From positions 130,288 through 194,287 of the forward strand of contig CAWUXE010000016.1 in assembly GCA_963926475.1 (NCBI GenBank): a DNA stretch of 64,000 nt, in the 5' to 3' direction. The stretch is from UBA2040 sp002384725. GTDB taxonomy: Bacteria; Bacteroidota; Bacteroidia; Flavobacteriales_D; Crocinitomicaceae. The notes under the pieces are model-generated. The model saw only the letters and a program-made list of their open reading frames with translations, did no database searches and was not told the DNA's origin. The position numbers and the translations under genes are program-made. Positions 35,549-45,149 of this stretch are shown piece after piece (position 1 is the stretch's first letter; each line of letters begins with the position of its first letter).

Positions 35549-37630
35549 ATGAAAAATCTTTACCTCCTGCTGTGCCCATTGCTGTGCCTCCCTTTTAATT
35601 CAAATTATTCCTTTTCGCAAGGTTCAGGGAAAGCCTATGATTTTACGTCAAATTATATAGACATCCCCAATTCAACATCTTTAAATCCAACAACATTAAC
35701 CTTGGAAGCTTGGATTAAAGCAGATGGTTGGGCAGCAAATATTTGGGGAAATGTGATTATTTCAAAAGATGGCTGGGCAACCGGCGATGAAGGATATACC
35801 ATTCGATGTGGAGCGAGCGGAAGTTTATCATTTTTAATTGGCGATGGCGTTCCAGGATGGCACGAAGTATCTACGGGACCATTGATGACAGTTGGAAAGT
35901 GGTATCACGTAGCCGGAACATACGATGGTACGACTATGCGTCTATATTTGAACGGAACGGAAGTGGCAACAACAGCGTATACAGGAACAATAAGCACGAC
36001 ATCTTATAATGTAACAATAGGAAAAATGTCATATGTGCCAGGTGGCGGACGTTACTTCGATGGGAATATCGATGAGGTAGGAATTTGGAATACAGCAATC
36101 CCACAATCTTCTATTCGTGAGTACATGTGTAAGAAAATGTCAACTTCACATCCACAGTATGCAAGTTTGGTAGGACATTGGAACATGGATGCAGCTGGAA
36201 TAGTTGTGGATCAATCACCGATTGGAAATGACGGGACTGTTGTTGGTCCGACACACGTCAATTCGGGCGCTCCTATTGGTGATGTAAGTGTTTTCACTTA
36301 CGCAGCCTCACCAAATATTACCTTGGCAAACGGCCTCATCGACAGTGTAAATGTAACCAGTACTTCGCCACTTTCTACAGTTCATATTTATCGGGTAAAT
36401 AGTGCTCCTTTGAACAACAATTCAGGCAGCATAGATTCTACAGACCAAGATCATTATTGGGGTGTGTATACATCGGCGCCATCTTCCTATAATTATTCCA
36501 TGAAGTATTATTATCCAGGGAATACTTTTTATAACGGAACCCAAAATTACGGCATTCTCGCAGGAAGAGTAAATGGTGGTGCAACATCTTGGGGAGCAAC
36601 AACGGCAACGCACGATATGCCCAACAACAAATATACCGCTACTTTAAACAATACAAGGGAGTTTCGATTGGGATATGACTGTCCCGGATATTTCGTAAAT
36701 CCTCAGTCTAGTTTATCTTTTTGTGAAGGTGATTACGTAACCATTTCTGATGTTGGACCAAGCACTGTACACCAATGGTACAACGCCGCTGGACCGCTTA
36801 CTGGTGAAACGGGAAGTACATTTACAACCGGTATGTCTGGGAGTTATTATGTGGTTGTAAATTCAGGAGCTTGCGCCTTGACAAGTCAAACCTTTAACGT
36901 ATCAGCAAACATTAATCCCATTGCTATTTTTGGTTCGCTTTCACCTATTTTATGTGAGAACGACATGGGCGAAGCGATAGTGAATGGCATGCCAGCATTT
37001 GGAACCTACACGGGAGCCGGAGTTGCTGGAACAACATTTTCGGCAAGCATAGCTGGTGTTGGAACGCATAGTTTGATTTATACGGTTATCGACACAAATC
37101 AATGTACGGATGCGGATACGATGTCTGTGGTAGTTAATGCTGCACCAGCAGTTCCTTTGATTACCCAAACAGGAACAAATCTATGTGCCGCGCCTGTTAT
37201 AGGGTTGACGTATCAATGGTATCTAAACAATGTTTTGATTTCTGGTGCTACATCTGATTGTCATACTGCTACAACAAACGGCAGTTATTCGGCAGTTGTG
37301 ACAAATGCCTCCAATTGTGATGAGGTTTCAGCGACCTATATTTTAGATGATTTAGCACTCAATGAATCCACATTTGAAAATGGAATCAGTGTTTTGCCGA
37401 ATCCTACCGACGGAATAGTAAACATTAATTCGATTGCTCAGAATGTCAATTTTAGCGTGACGGTTTATGATGGTCAAGGAAGAATGGTGAAGGAAATCAA
37501 AACGCTACAAACGCAACATCAAATTGATTTATCGGATTGCGAAAATGGAATTTATTTCGTTCATATTTTCAGTGGCGACAAAAGGAAAGTAAAAACTTCC
37601 TATCTAATTTCTTTTCTTAAATCGTTCTAG
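35549..37630 (+). CDS. LamG-domain secreted protein with T9SS type A sorting domain
   Basis: A 693-residue exported protein. A signal peptide (about 1-24, ending SFSQ) is followed by a LamG/concanavalin-like domain (about 30-210; LTLEAWIKADGW, GKWYHVAGTYDGTTMRLYLN, GNIDEVGIWNTAI). The middle has strand-rich regions with Cys-containing Ig-like repeats (CPGYFVNPQSSLSFCEGDY). The C-terminus (about 604-693) is a T9SS type A domain (VLPNPTDGIVNINS, IYFVHIFSG) but ends in YLISFLKSF instead of the usual short basic end. LamG domains commonly bind glycans or proteins; the target is unknown. No catalytic motif seen. Confidence 0.88.
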   Translation: MKNLYLLLCPLLCLPFNSNYSFSQGSGKAYDFTSNYIDIPNSTSLNPTTLTLEAWIKADGWAANIWGNVIISKDGWATGDEGYTIRCGASGSLSFLIGDGVPGWHEVSTGPLMTVGKWYHVAGTYDGTTMRLYLNGTEVATTAYTGTISTTSYNVTIGKMSYVPGGGRYFDGNIDEVGIWNTAIPQSSIREYMCKKMSTSHPQYASLVGHWNMDAAGIVVDQSPIGNDGTVVGPTHVNSGAPIGDVSVFTYAASPNITLANGLIDSVNVTSTSPLSTVHIYRVNSAPLNNNSGSIDSTDQDHYWGVYTSAPSSYNYSMKYYYPGNTFYNGTQNYGILAGRVNGGATSWGATTATHDMPNNKYTATLNNTREFRLGYDCPGYFVNPQSSLSFCEGDYVTISDVGPSTVHQWYNAAGPLTGETGSTFTTGMSGSYYVVVNSGACALTSQTFNVSANINPIAIFGSLSPILCENDMGEAIVNGMPAFGTYTGAGVAGTTFSASIAGVGTHSLIYTVIDTNQCTDADTMSVVVNAAPAVPLITQTGTNLCAAPVIGLTYQWYLNNVLISGATSDCHTATTNGSYSAVVTNASNCDEVSATYILDDLALNESTFENGISVLPNPTDGIVNINSIAQNVNFSVTVYDGQGRMVKEIKTLQTQHQIDLSDCENGIYFVHIFSGDKRKVKTSYLISFLKSF

Positions 37631-37837
37631 CGCTTCATTAGTTATTCTTAAAGAGCTCATTTAATTTATTGTTTTTGATTAGTAGTTCTTGGTCTAATTC
37701 CTATTTGTTTTGGGCAATTCGAAATATGAAAATCAAATTTGCTATGTCTTTTTAACAGTAATAAAATTAACTCAATACAACTTAATTTTGACTATCAACG
37801 GTAAACATTAGTTTGAATACTAACAATGTCAAGGATC

Positions 37838-38323
37838 CTATATATGTTGATCAATTAAAATCATATTCCCATCAGGATCTTTTACAACAATACTCCCCGG
37901 ACCTGAATCACCAGTTGACACTTCAGCGTCAAGTTCAAGACCTTTTGCTTTGAGGTGTTTTTGGATTTCTCGAACATCTTTAAACTCGGCGATGTTCTTC
38001 CCGTTTTCATCCCAACCTGGATTCCAGGTCATGATATTTCCTTCAAACATACCTTGGAATAATCCAATCAAAGCCTTTTCATTTTTCATAATGACGTAAT
38101 TCATTTTTACGTCACCGCCCATTTGTTCAAAACCCAATTTTTCATAGAAAGCCTTGGAAGCTGCCAAATCTTTTACGGCTAGACTATTCGAAAATGCGCC
38201 TATTTTCATGGTCCCGTTTACTGTATCTCCCATAGTTATTTCTGTTTTTTGAGAGTTATTATTGATCATTCCACAACTTATTATTGCCAAGATCCAAATT
38301 GAAATGGTGATGTAATTTTTCAT
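37838..38323 (-). CDS. VOC-family (glyoxalase-fold) protein with a lipoprotein signal
   Basis: A 161-residue protein. The first 17 residues (MKNYITISIWILAIISC) form a lipoprotein signal ending IISC. The mature part, from about residue 40, is a vicinal-oxygen-chelate domain: FSNSLAVKDLAASKAFYEKL, FEQMGGDVKMNYVIMKNE and PGSIVVKDPDGNMILIDQH. VOC domains normally occur in the cytoplasm, as glyoxalases, dioxygenases or antibiotic-binding proteins. Export to the periplasm as a lipoprotein is unusual. Substrate unknown. It stands alone, divergent from the lipoprotein gene at 38501. Confidence 0.85.
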   Translation of the reverse strand: MKNYITISIWILAIISCGMINNNSQKTEITMGDTVNGTMKIGAFSNSLAVKDLAASKAFYEKLGFEQMGGDVKMNYVIMKNEKALIGLFQGMFEGNIMTWNPGWDENGKNIAEFKDVREIQKHLKAKGLELDAEVSTGDSGPGSIVVKDPDGNMILIDQHI

Positions 38324-38452
38324 CTTGTTTTATTTGAATGAACCCCTAATTTACATTTTTTAAACTTTCCTGTAACTTTATGGAGAGTTGCGAGTATTAC
38401 CGAAACAAGAAAAAGAAGCAATAGATTCGACCAAGACGATAAATATTTTGTT

Positions 38453-38482
38453 TTGACAGAAAAAAAAATTGTAGTAGCTTCG
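38453..38482 (+). promoter_or_regulatory. Promoter of the 162-residue lipoprotein gene
   Basis: TTG (38453-38455, in TTTTG) and TAGCTTCG (38475-38482, one mismatch to TAnnTTTG) are 19 bases apart; the ATG is 18 bases further. Confidence 0.45.
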
Positions 38483-38500
38483 TAGAAATAATTATTCTAT

Positions 38501-38989
38501 ATGAAATCCTTAAAAATCCTCCTATCCGCTTGTCTAATTGCTTTTGCTTTTTCAATGACTTCTTGTAAAAAGAAAGGATGTACCGACGAATTGGCTGTTA
38601 ATTATTTTTCGAAATACAAAAAAGACGATGGAAGTTGTTCGTATTCCACAACCAAAATGCAGGGCCGTTTCGCCTATACTTGGAACGATACGATAAGAGA
38701 TACGTGTGATGTTTACTCTTTTGAGCGTTCATATTTCGGAATATACAATCCAGGGGGATTTGACATGGCACAAAATGAATTCCGATTTTTAGTAGAATGG
38801 GAAGGACGAACAATGGCAATGCCTGATTCATTAGTTCAAGACATTTTCCCTGATTCAGCGAAAGCAGTGACAGGAGAAATTATCGACAGAAATAGCTTCA
38901 ATGTGAAATATATTCACCGCATTCCGGATTATCAGAATACTTCGGTATACAAAGACACCGTATTCAATTACGAATTCGAGCGTATTTAA
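38501..38989 (+). CDS. Lipoprotein with a CTDxxAxNYxxxxxxDDGSC motif
   Basis: A 162-residue protein with a lipoprotein signal ending MTSC (Cys 22). Immediately after come the residues CTDELAVNYFSKYKKDDGSC, a short Cys-bounded motif found repeatedly in exported Bacteroidota proteins. The rest is strand-rich (RFAYTWNDTIRDTCDVYSF, FLVEWEGRTMAMPDS) without a domain I can name. It is divergent from the VOC lipoprotein gene and followed by fbp after about 60 bases. Function unknown. Confidence 0.75.
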   Translation: MKSLKILLSACLIAFAFSMTSCKKKGCTDELAVNYFSKYKKDDGSCSYSTTKMQGRFAYTWNDTIRDTCDVYSFERSYFGIYNPGGFDMAQNEFRFLVEWEGRTMAMPDSLVQDIFPDSAKAVTGEIIDRNSFNVKYIHRIPDYQNTSVYKDTVFNYEFERI

Positions 38990-39049
38990 TTCACGGCCTC
39001 TTTTCCTTTAATTCCCTTAAAAAAACCGATATTTGCCAAAATTTATCGG

Positions 39050-40066
39050 ATGTCGAAATTGGTTACCCTTAATGAGTTTATTTTAGATCGCAAAGGAGAT
39101 TTTCCATTTGCAACAGGTGAATTGTCACGTATTTTAAACGACATCGCTGTTGCGTCAAAAAGCGTAACACGTGATGTTCGCCGCGCAGGATTAATCGACA
39201 ACATTCTTGGAGCGCAAGGTGAAGTGAACATTCAAGGTGAAGAACAACAAAAACTAGACGTCATTGCAGATGAGCAATTCATCAAAATGTTTGAACAAGG
39301 CGGAGAAGTTTGTGGTATCGCATCCGAAGAAAATGATGACTTTCTTGCCTTTGAATCCGAAGACTCGAAAAATGGGAAATACGTTGTTCTTTTTGATCCT
39401 TTAGACGGTTCATCGAACATAGATGTGAACGTTTCGATAGGCACTATCTTTTCTATTTACAGAAGAATTTCTCCTCAAGGAACACCTGCAACAATGGAAG
39501 ACATGTTGCAAAAAGGACGTTATCAAGTTGCGGCAGGATATGTTCTTTATGGTTCGTCTACAATGTTGGTATACACTACAGGAAAAGGCGTTAATGGATT
39601 TACATTAGACCCCAGTATTGGGGAGTTTTGTTTATCACACGAAAACATGAAAATGCCTGTTGATGGACGAATGTACGCCATGAACGAAGGGAATATCAAA
39701 ATATGTGAGGAAGGACTTTGCGATTATATTTCGTATTGCCAAGAAGCAGATGCAACGCCTTCGCACCCATATTCAGGACGATACATAGGTTCTTTAGTAG
39801 CCGATTTTCACCGGAACTTAATCAAGGGAGGAATTTACGTTTATCCCGATACAACAATCAATCCGGATGGAAAATTACGTTTATTGTACGAGTGCAATCC
39901 TCTGGCATTTGTAGCTGAACAAGCTGGCGGATTAGCAACAACTGGTAGAATTCCAGTTATGGATATCCAACCTACAAAATTACACCAACGTGTGCCGTAT
40001 TACACTGGATCCAAAAACATGATGGAGAAATGTATGGGCTTGTTGAAAGAGCCTTTGAAGGTTTAA
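39050..40066 (+). CDS. fbp: Class 1 fructose-1,6-bisphosphatase
   Basis: A 338-residue enzyme that hydrolyses fructose 1,6-bisphosphate to fructose 6-phosphate in gluconeogenesis. The metal-binding and catalytic segment VLFDPLDGSSNIDVNVSIGTIFSIY is at about residues 118-142 (DPLDGSSN signature), preceded by GIASEENDDF; YSGRYIGSLVADFHRNLIKGG and LRLLYECNPLAFVAEQAGG form the substrate site. Length is normal for the class. It is not linked to pgk, which lies about 3.5 kb upstream. Confidence 0.97.
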   Translation: MSKLVTLNEFILDRKGDFPFATGELSRILNDIAVASKSVTRDVRRAGLIDNILGAQGEVNIQGEEQQKLDVIADEQFIKMFEQGGEVCGIASEENDDFLAFESEDSKNGKYVVLFDPLDGSSNIDVNVSIGTIFSIYRRISPQGTPATMEDMLQKGRYQVAAGYVLYGSSTMLVYTTGKGVNGFTLDPSIGEFCLSHENMKMPVDGRMYAMNEGNIKICEEGLCDYISYCQEADATPSHPYSGRYIGSLVADFHRNLIKGGIYVYPDTTINPDGKLRLLYECNPLAFVAEQAGGLATTGRIPVMDIQPTKLHQRVPYYTGSKNMMEKCMGLLKEPLKV

Positions 40067-40116
40067 ATTCCCATTTGATTTCATCTAAATATTTTAAGGT
40101 AAGGGTGTATATAACA

Positions 40117-40263
40117 GGGATAGCACAGATGACGCGGATTTCCACAGATTTTTTTCCCTGAGAAGGAGGGTTAATTAGTTGAGATTTCCAACTGAGCACC
40201 AAAAATGCATAACATTAAAAATCTGCGTAAATCAGTGACATCTCTCAAATCTGTGTTCCATCC
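40117..40263. repeat. Imperfect inverted repeat upstream of mfd
   Basis: The left arm GGGATAGCACAGATGACGCG (40117-40136), continuing to CACAGATTTTTTT, pairs imperfectly with the right arm (about 40216-40263, AAAAATCTGCGTAAATCAG and AAATCTGTGTTCCATCCC). The centre has its own small hairpin AGTTG...CAACT. It resembles common intergenic repeat elements of Bacteroidota. The gap from 40067 to 40346 holds no gene. Confidence 0.5.
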
Positions 40264-40298
40264 CACAACATTTATTCCCATCTTTGCATAAATATTTA

Positions 40299-40326
40299 AT
40301 GTCCCAAAAAGACTTGGGGCATTTTC
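40299..40326 (+). terminator. Hairpin with short T-run before mfd
   Basis: Stem ATGTCCCAA / TTGGGGCAT (one G-T pair, 40299-40307 with 40314-40322) and a TTTT. It is 25 bases before the mfd start, so it might be a terminator for upstream transcription or a leader hairpin. Confidence 0.35.
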
Positions 40327-40346
40327 GGCGTTTGTACAAGTAAGAA

Positions 40347-43300
40347 ATGGATCAGAATCAGTTATTAAAAAGGTTTAAAGAATTAGCTCAAATAGATGAA
40401 ACGGCAAACGCCTTTCAATACACTGGAGCGCGAATACATTGGAAAGGATTGGTCGGTTCATCGAAGGCACTTTCCGCAGCTGCATTGGCCGAACAAGTTC
40501 CCGGACATCACCTTTTTTTATTGCAAGACAAGGAAGAGGCAGCCTATTTCTTAAACGACCTGCAAAGCCTCTATCCGAAGTCTAAAAACATACTTTTTTA
40601 TCCAGCATCGTATCGCGTGCCTTACGAAGTAGAACAAACGGATAACGCCAATGTTGTAGCCCGGGCTGAAGTTTTGGAGGCGATAAACCATCAAAAAAAT
40701 GTGTGGTTGGTCGCTTATCCCCAATCACTTTTCGAGAAAGTTCCAACACAGAAAAAACTGATTAAAAACACCATGCGTGTTGAGGTTGGGAAAACGTATA
40801 GCATAGAATTCATGAACGAATTGCTCATGGAGTATCATTTTGATCGAGTGGACTATGTTTACGAACCAGGTCAATATGCGATACGCGGTGGAATTGTCGA
40901 TATTTTCTCTTTTTCGAATGATTTTCCGTTCAGAATTGAGTTTTTTGGCGATGAGGCGGAATCGATTCGCGCTTTTGACCCGGTCGATCAATTGTCGAAA
41001 GCGACGCACCAACATTTCAATATCGTGCCGAATATTCAGGACGAACATTTGACCATGGAAGGAACAGGCAGTGTTTTAAGTTTCTTGGGAAAGAACACAA
41101 ATCTTTGGGTTTCAAGTGCCGAATTGACAACCGATGTGTTGAACAAAGCATATGAGAAATCTGAAAAAATTTACGAAGGGCTAGGCGAAACCAGAAGATC
41201 AAAACCAGAAACACTTTTTTATTCGGGAACAGAATTTCAAGAAGAAATAAAGAACCTTTCCATCATAGAATGGGGAGGAGATTATCATTTCAAAGCGGAC
41301 GAAACGATAGAATTCAAATTTGGTTTGCAACCGAGTTTCAATAAACGATTCGAATTGTTGCGGGAAGATTTGATGGCAAAAACAGCCGAAAGGTTTGACA
41401 ATCTGATTTTTTCCAATCAACCCAAACAGATCGAACGATTGATTCAAATCATGGAAGATATAGGCGGCGAAGTTGAATTTTCACCCATTCCAATTGCTCT
41501 TCACGAAGGGTTTATTTCACCCGATTTGAAATTGACATGCTACACCGATCATCAAATCTTCGAACGGTACCATCGTTTCCAACTCAAAGAAGGATTCCGT
41601 CAAGCCAAGCAAGCTTTGATGCTAAAAGACATTTACAACCTTCAAAAAGGCGATTACATTACGCATATCGATCACGGAGTGGGACAATTTTCAGGACTGC
41701 AAACGATTGATGTGAACGGCAAAGAACAAGAAGCCATTCGTTTGATTTATAAAGATGGCGACGTACTTTATGTTGGAATTCACTCTTTGCACCGGATTTC
41801 TAAGTTTTCTGGGAAAGATGGAATTTCGCCTAAAATGAGCAAACTAGGGACCCAAACTTGGAATACCCTAAAGAACAAAACGAAGAAAAAAATCAAGGAA
41901 TTGGCCTTCGATTTGATTCAATTGTACGCCAAAAGAAAAGCGCAACCCGGCTTTGCATTTTCGCCAGATTCCTATTTACAAAATGAATTGGAAGCGTCGT
42001 TTATGTACGAAGATACACCCGATCAATTCACAACCACTCAAGCTATTAAAGAAGACATGGAGTCGAAAACACCGATGGATAGGTTGGTGTGTGGCGATGT
42101 TGGTTTTGGGAAGACGGAAGTGGCGATTCGTGCTGCATTTAAGGCCGTTGCCGATAGCAAACAGGTAGCGATTTTGGTTCCTACGACGATTCTGGCCATG
42201 CAACATTACCGCAGTTTTAAGGAACGATTGAATGATTTTCCATGTACAGTTGATTACATTAATCGTTTTAAATCGGCGAAGAAAGTAACTGAAACCTTGA
42301 AAAATTTGGCCGAGGGGAAAATCGATATTTTGATTGGAACACATGCTTTGGTTGGGAGCCGAGTGAAATTCAAGGATTTGGGATTGATGATAATCGACGA
42401 AGAACAGAAGTTTGGTGTTTCGGTAAAAGACAAATTGAAAACTTTACGAGCGACTGTTGATACGCTGACTTTAACTGCGACTCCTATTCCAAGAACCTTA
42501 CAATTCTCCTTAATGGGTGCGCGAGATTTGAGTATTATCAACACGCCACCGCCAAATCGTCAACCGGTTTTAACAGAGATTATTTCCTTCAATGAAGAAA
42601 CGATTCGCGACGCAATAGCTTACGAAGTAAGTCGAGGCGGACAAGTTTTCTTCGTACACAATCGTTTGGCAAATATCAATGAAGTGGCGGGTATGATTTC
42701 TCGATTATGTCCTGGAATTCGAATTGGTATTGGTCATGGACAAATGGACGGCGAAAAGTTGGAGAAAATCATGATGGATTTCATCAACCACGAATACGAT
42801 GTTTTGATTGCCACAACGATCATCGAAAGTGGCATTGATATTTCCAATGCGAATACCATCATAATTAACGACGCACAAAACTTTGGCTTGAGCGATTTAC
42901 ATCAATTGAGAGGACGAGTTGGTCGATCGAATAAAAAGGCATTTTGCTATTTGGTTGCGCCTAAATTTTCAGTGATGACTTCTGAAGCACGCAAACGTTT
43001 GGAAGCTTTGGTTCAATTCTCAGACTTAGGTGCAGGTTTCAATATTGCTATGAAAGATTTGGACATTCGTGGTGCCGGAAATATGTTGGGAGGCGAACAA
43101 AGCGGATTCATTTCAGAAATTGGATTTGAAATGTATCAGAAAATTTTGAACGAAGCAGTTGACGAATTGAAGGAACAAGAGTTCAAAGATTTGTTTGCCA
43201 AAAAAGAAGGAGCGCACACCTCATTTGTTCGAGATTGCGTGTTCGAAACAGACTTGGAAATCCGTATTCCGGATACGTATGTGAACGAGGTTAATGAGCG

Positions 43301-43697
43301 TTTATCATTATATCAAGCCATGGACGATTTGAAATCGGAAGAAGAATTGACGCAATTTTCGAAAGAACTGATCGACCGATTTGGACCTTTGCCCGAACAA
43401 GTAAAAGAATTGATGCAATCGTTTCAGTTGAGATGGTTGGCTCAAGATTTGGGAATAGAAAAATTGGTAATAAAAGGAGGAAAGATGGTTGGATTTATGA
43501 TCTCCGACCCGCAATCCAAGTTTTATGAATCGCCGATATTCCAAGTCTTGTTAAAACGAATTAAAACGGGAGAATTGCCGTGTACTTTGTCCGAGAAAAG
43601 CGATAAGTTGCGCATCGTTTTCATTAATGTGCATGACATTCAAAAAGCGTTTAAATTGTTCGCTTCCATTCGCGAAGTGCAAACAGAAGCGACTTAG
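40347..43697 (+). CDS. mfd: Transcription-repair coupling factor Mfd
   Basis: A 1116-residue ATP-dependent translocase that removes RNA polymerase stalled at DNA damage and recruits UvrA. The N-terminal UvrB-like region is followed by the RNA-polymerase-interaction domain (DHGVGQFSGL at about residue 441), the helicase core with Walker A GDVGFGKTEVA (about 582), DEEQKFGV (about 684), LTATPIPRTLQFSLMGARDL and GLSDLHQLRGRVGRS, and a C-terminal regulatory domain (NERLSLYQAMDDLKSEEEL). All motifs are intact and the length is normal. It has no operon partners. Confidence 0.97.
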   Translation: MDQNQLLKRFKELAQIDETANAFQYTGARIHWKGLVGSSKALSAAALAEQVPGHHLFLLQDKEEAAYFLNDLQSLYPKSKNILFYPASYRVPYEVEQTDNANVVARAEVLEAINHQKNVWLVAYPQSLFEKVPTQKKLIKNTMRVEVGKTYSIEFMNELLMEYHFDRVDYVYEPGQYAIRGGIVDIFSFSNDFPFRIEFFGDEAESIRAFDPVDQLSKATHQHFNIVPNIQDEHLTMEGTGSVLSFLGKNTNLWVSSAELTTDVLNKAYEKSEKIYEGLGETRRSKPETLFYSGTEFQEEIKNLSIIEWGGDYHFKADETIEFKFGLQPSFNKRFELLREDLMAKTAERFDNLIFSNQPKQIERLIQIMEDIGGEVEFSPIPIALHEGFISPDLKLTCYTDHQIFERYHRFQLKEGFRQAKQALMLKDIYNLQKGDYITHIDHGVGQFSGLQTIDVNGKEQEAIRLIYKDGDVLYVGIHSLHRISKFSGKDGISPKMSKLGTQTWNTLKNKTKKKIKELAFDLIQLYAKRKAQPGFAFSPDSYLQNELEASFMYEDTPDQFTTTQAIKEDMESKTPMDRLVCGDVGFGKTEVAIRAAFKAVADSKQVAILVPTTILAMQHYRSFKERLNDFPCTVDYINRFKSAKKVTETLKNLAEGKIDILIGTHALVGSRVKFKDLGLMIIDEEQKFGVSVKDKLKTLRATVDTLTLTATPIPRTLQFSLMGARDLSIINTPPPNRQPVLTEIISFNEETIRDAIAYEVSRGGQVFFVHNRLANINEVAGMISRLCPGIRIGIGHGQMDGEKLEKIMMDFINHEYDVLIATTIIESGIDISNANTIIINDAQNFGLSDLHQLRGRVGRSNKKAFCYLVAPKFSVMTSEARKRLEALVQFSDLGAGFNIAMKDLDIRGAGNMLGGEQSGFISEIGFEMYQKILNEAVDELKEQEFKDLFAKKEGAHTSFVRDCVFETDLEIRIPDTYVNEVNERLSLYQAMDDLKSEEELTQFSKELIDRFGPLPEQVKELMQSFQLRWLAQDLGIEKLVIKGGKMVGFMISDPQSKFYESPIFQVLLKRIKTGELPCTLSEKSDKLRIVFINVHDIQKAFKLFASIREVQTEAT

Positions 43698-43710
43698 AAC
43701 TATTTCGTTT

Positions 43711-43887
43711 CTAGGCGAACGTATTGGTAAGGACCATAGCGTTCTTTGTTTCTCCAGTCGCCTTGTCAAAAACTTCTTCTTGAACAGATTCTTTAACGCT
43801 ACTTTGGCCAGCAAACGTATTTTACTGCGCGTATGAAGCAAATGTTGTTGCCAAGAACGCTAATGTAATAAATGCTATTTTTTTCAT
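43711..43887 (-). pseudogene. Small exported protein gene interrupted by a stop
   Basis: Read leftward from the ATG at 43887 the first 21 codons give a clear signal peptide (MKKIAFITLAFLATTFASYAQ). The next codon is TAA (43822-43824). The same frame then continues NTFAGQSSVKESVQEEVFDK and ends at TAG (43711). One point change would restore a 58-residue secreted peptide. It could be a recent pseudogene, or the 21-residue signal-like peptide may be all that is made. Confidence 0.45.
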
Positions 43888-44014
43888 GATTGTATGGTTA
43901 TTTGTTTCTGTCCAAGGCGAGGTTGGTTTGTTTCAAAAGATGGGGTTATTATATTTTAAAGGGGACGATTCAAATAAAAGCCATTTTTTTCCGTCTCCAA
44001 TATCCATCAATCCT

Positions 44015-44022
44015 TAACTTTG
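44015..44022 (+). promoter_or_regulatory. -7 box upstream of the glycosyltransferase pair
   Basis: TAACTTTG matches TAnnTTTG and lies 11 bases before the ATG at 44034; no clear -33 element. Confidence 0.4.
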
Positions 44023-44033
44023 TATAGAATCCG

Positions 44034-45149
44034 ATGAAAAAAGCATACGTTCTTGTTTCCAATGACTTGTACACCGACCAACGCGTGCACAAGGTCTGTG
44101 AGTTTCTCTGCGAAAATGGAATGGACGTTACTTTATTGGGGCGAAAACTTTCCAATAGCACGGAACTAGAACGAAGGAATTATACCACCAAAAGATTTGG
44201 ATTGTGGTTTAAAAAAGGGCCCTTTTTTTATGCTAATCTGAACTTAAAATTCTATACTTTTTTGTTTTTCAAGAAATGTGACTTGATAGTTGCGAATGAC
44301 CTAGACACATTGATGGCGGGACATTTATCGGCCAAAAGGAAGCAGAATTGTGAATTGGTGTATGATTCACATGAGTTTTATACAGGCGTTCCAGAGTTGG
44401 TAAACAGACCAAGTGTGCAACGAATTTGGGAGAGAATCGAAGGGTGGATTTTCCCGAAGTTGAATAAGATTTATACCGTCAATCAATCAATTGCGGATAT
44501 CTACGAAAAGAAATATGGAAAAAAGCTTTTCGTCGTTCGAAATGTTTCTCCTAGAATTAAAGATTTGGAAAGTGTTTCGAAAGAAACGTATCAGATACCT
44601 TCGGATAAAAAAATGCTGATTCTTCAGGGAGCGGGCATCAATGTAGATCGTGGAGCGGAAGAATTGGTTGAAGCGATGATGGAAATTGACGATGCTGTTT
44701 TGGTCATACTAGGGGATGGCGATGTCGTTCCACAATTGAAAGCTTTTGTAAAAAAGAATGAATTGGAAGAGAAAGTATTCTTCTTAGGAAAGAAGCCTTA
44801 TCGTGAAATGTTGGCTATTTCTGCTTTAGCCGATATTGGGTTCAGTTTAGATAAATCGACCAACATTAATTATGAAAATTCTTTGCCCAATAAGATCTTT
44901 GATTATATTCAGGTGGGAACACCCATAATTGCAAGCAATATCAAGGAGGTGAAAAATGTGGTGGAAACGCACGAAATCGGACTGATTATCGAAGAGGTGT
45001 CTACCTCAATTTTGATAGAAAACATCAAAAAGCTACTTGAAAATGAAGAAAAAAGGTTGTATTTTGTTGAAAACTGTAAAAAAACGACTCAAACCTTAAA
45101 TTGGGAGAATGAGAAAATAGTTCTGAAAAAAATCTATTTTGAATCGTGA
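44034..45149 (+). CDS. Glycosyltransferase, GT4-like (GT-B fold)
   Basis: A 371-residue cytoplasmic enzyme. The N-terminal half (about 1-180) has KAYVLVSNDLYTDQRVHKVC, ANDLDTLMAGHLSAKR and VYDSHEFYTGVPEL; the C-terminal half has ILQGAGINVDRGAEELVEAM, VLVILGDGDVVPQLKAF and SLPNKIFDYIQVGTPIIAS, the region where GT4 enzymes hold the nucleotide sugar with an E/D and a glycine-rich loop. The sugar is unknown. Its stop overlaps the GTG start of the next gene by three bases, so the two are co-translated and likely act in one pathway, probably surface glycan synthesis. Confidence 0.88.
   Translation: MKKAYVLVSNDLYTDQRVHKVCEFLCENGMDVTLLGRKLSNSTELERRNYTTKRFGLWFKKGPFFYANLNLKFYTFLFFKKCDLIVANDLDTLMAGHLSAKRKQNCELVYDSHEFYTGVPELVNRPSVQRIWERIEGWIFPKLNKIYTVNQSIADIYEKKYGKKLFVVRNVSPRIKDLESVSKETYQIPSDKKMLILQGAGINVDRGAEELVEAMMEIDDAVLVILGDGDVVPQLKAFVKKNELEEKVFFLGKKPYREMLAISALADIGFSLDKSTNINYENSLPNKIFDYIQVGTPIIASNIKEVKNVVETHEIGLIIEEVSTSILIENIKKLLENEEKRLYFVENCKKTTQTLNWENEKIVLKKIYFES

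Noticed and set aside
41976..42544. Minus-strand frames inside mfd
   Set aside because: They are shadows of the conserved helicase core of mfd and show no domain.
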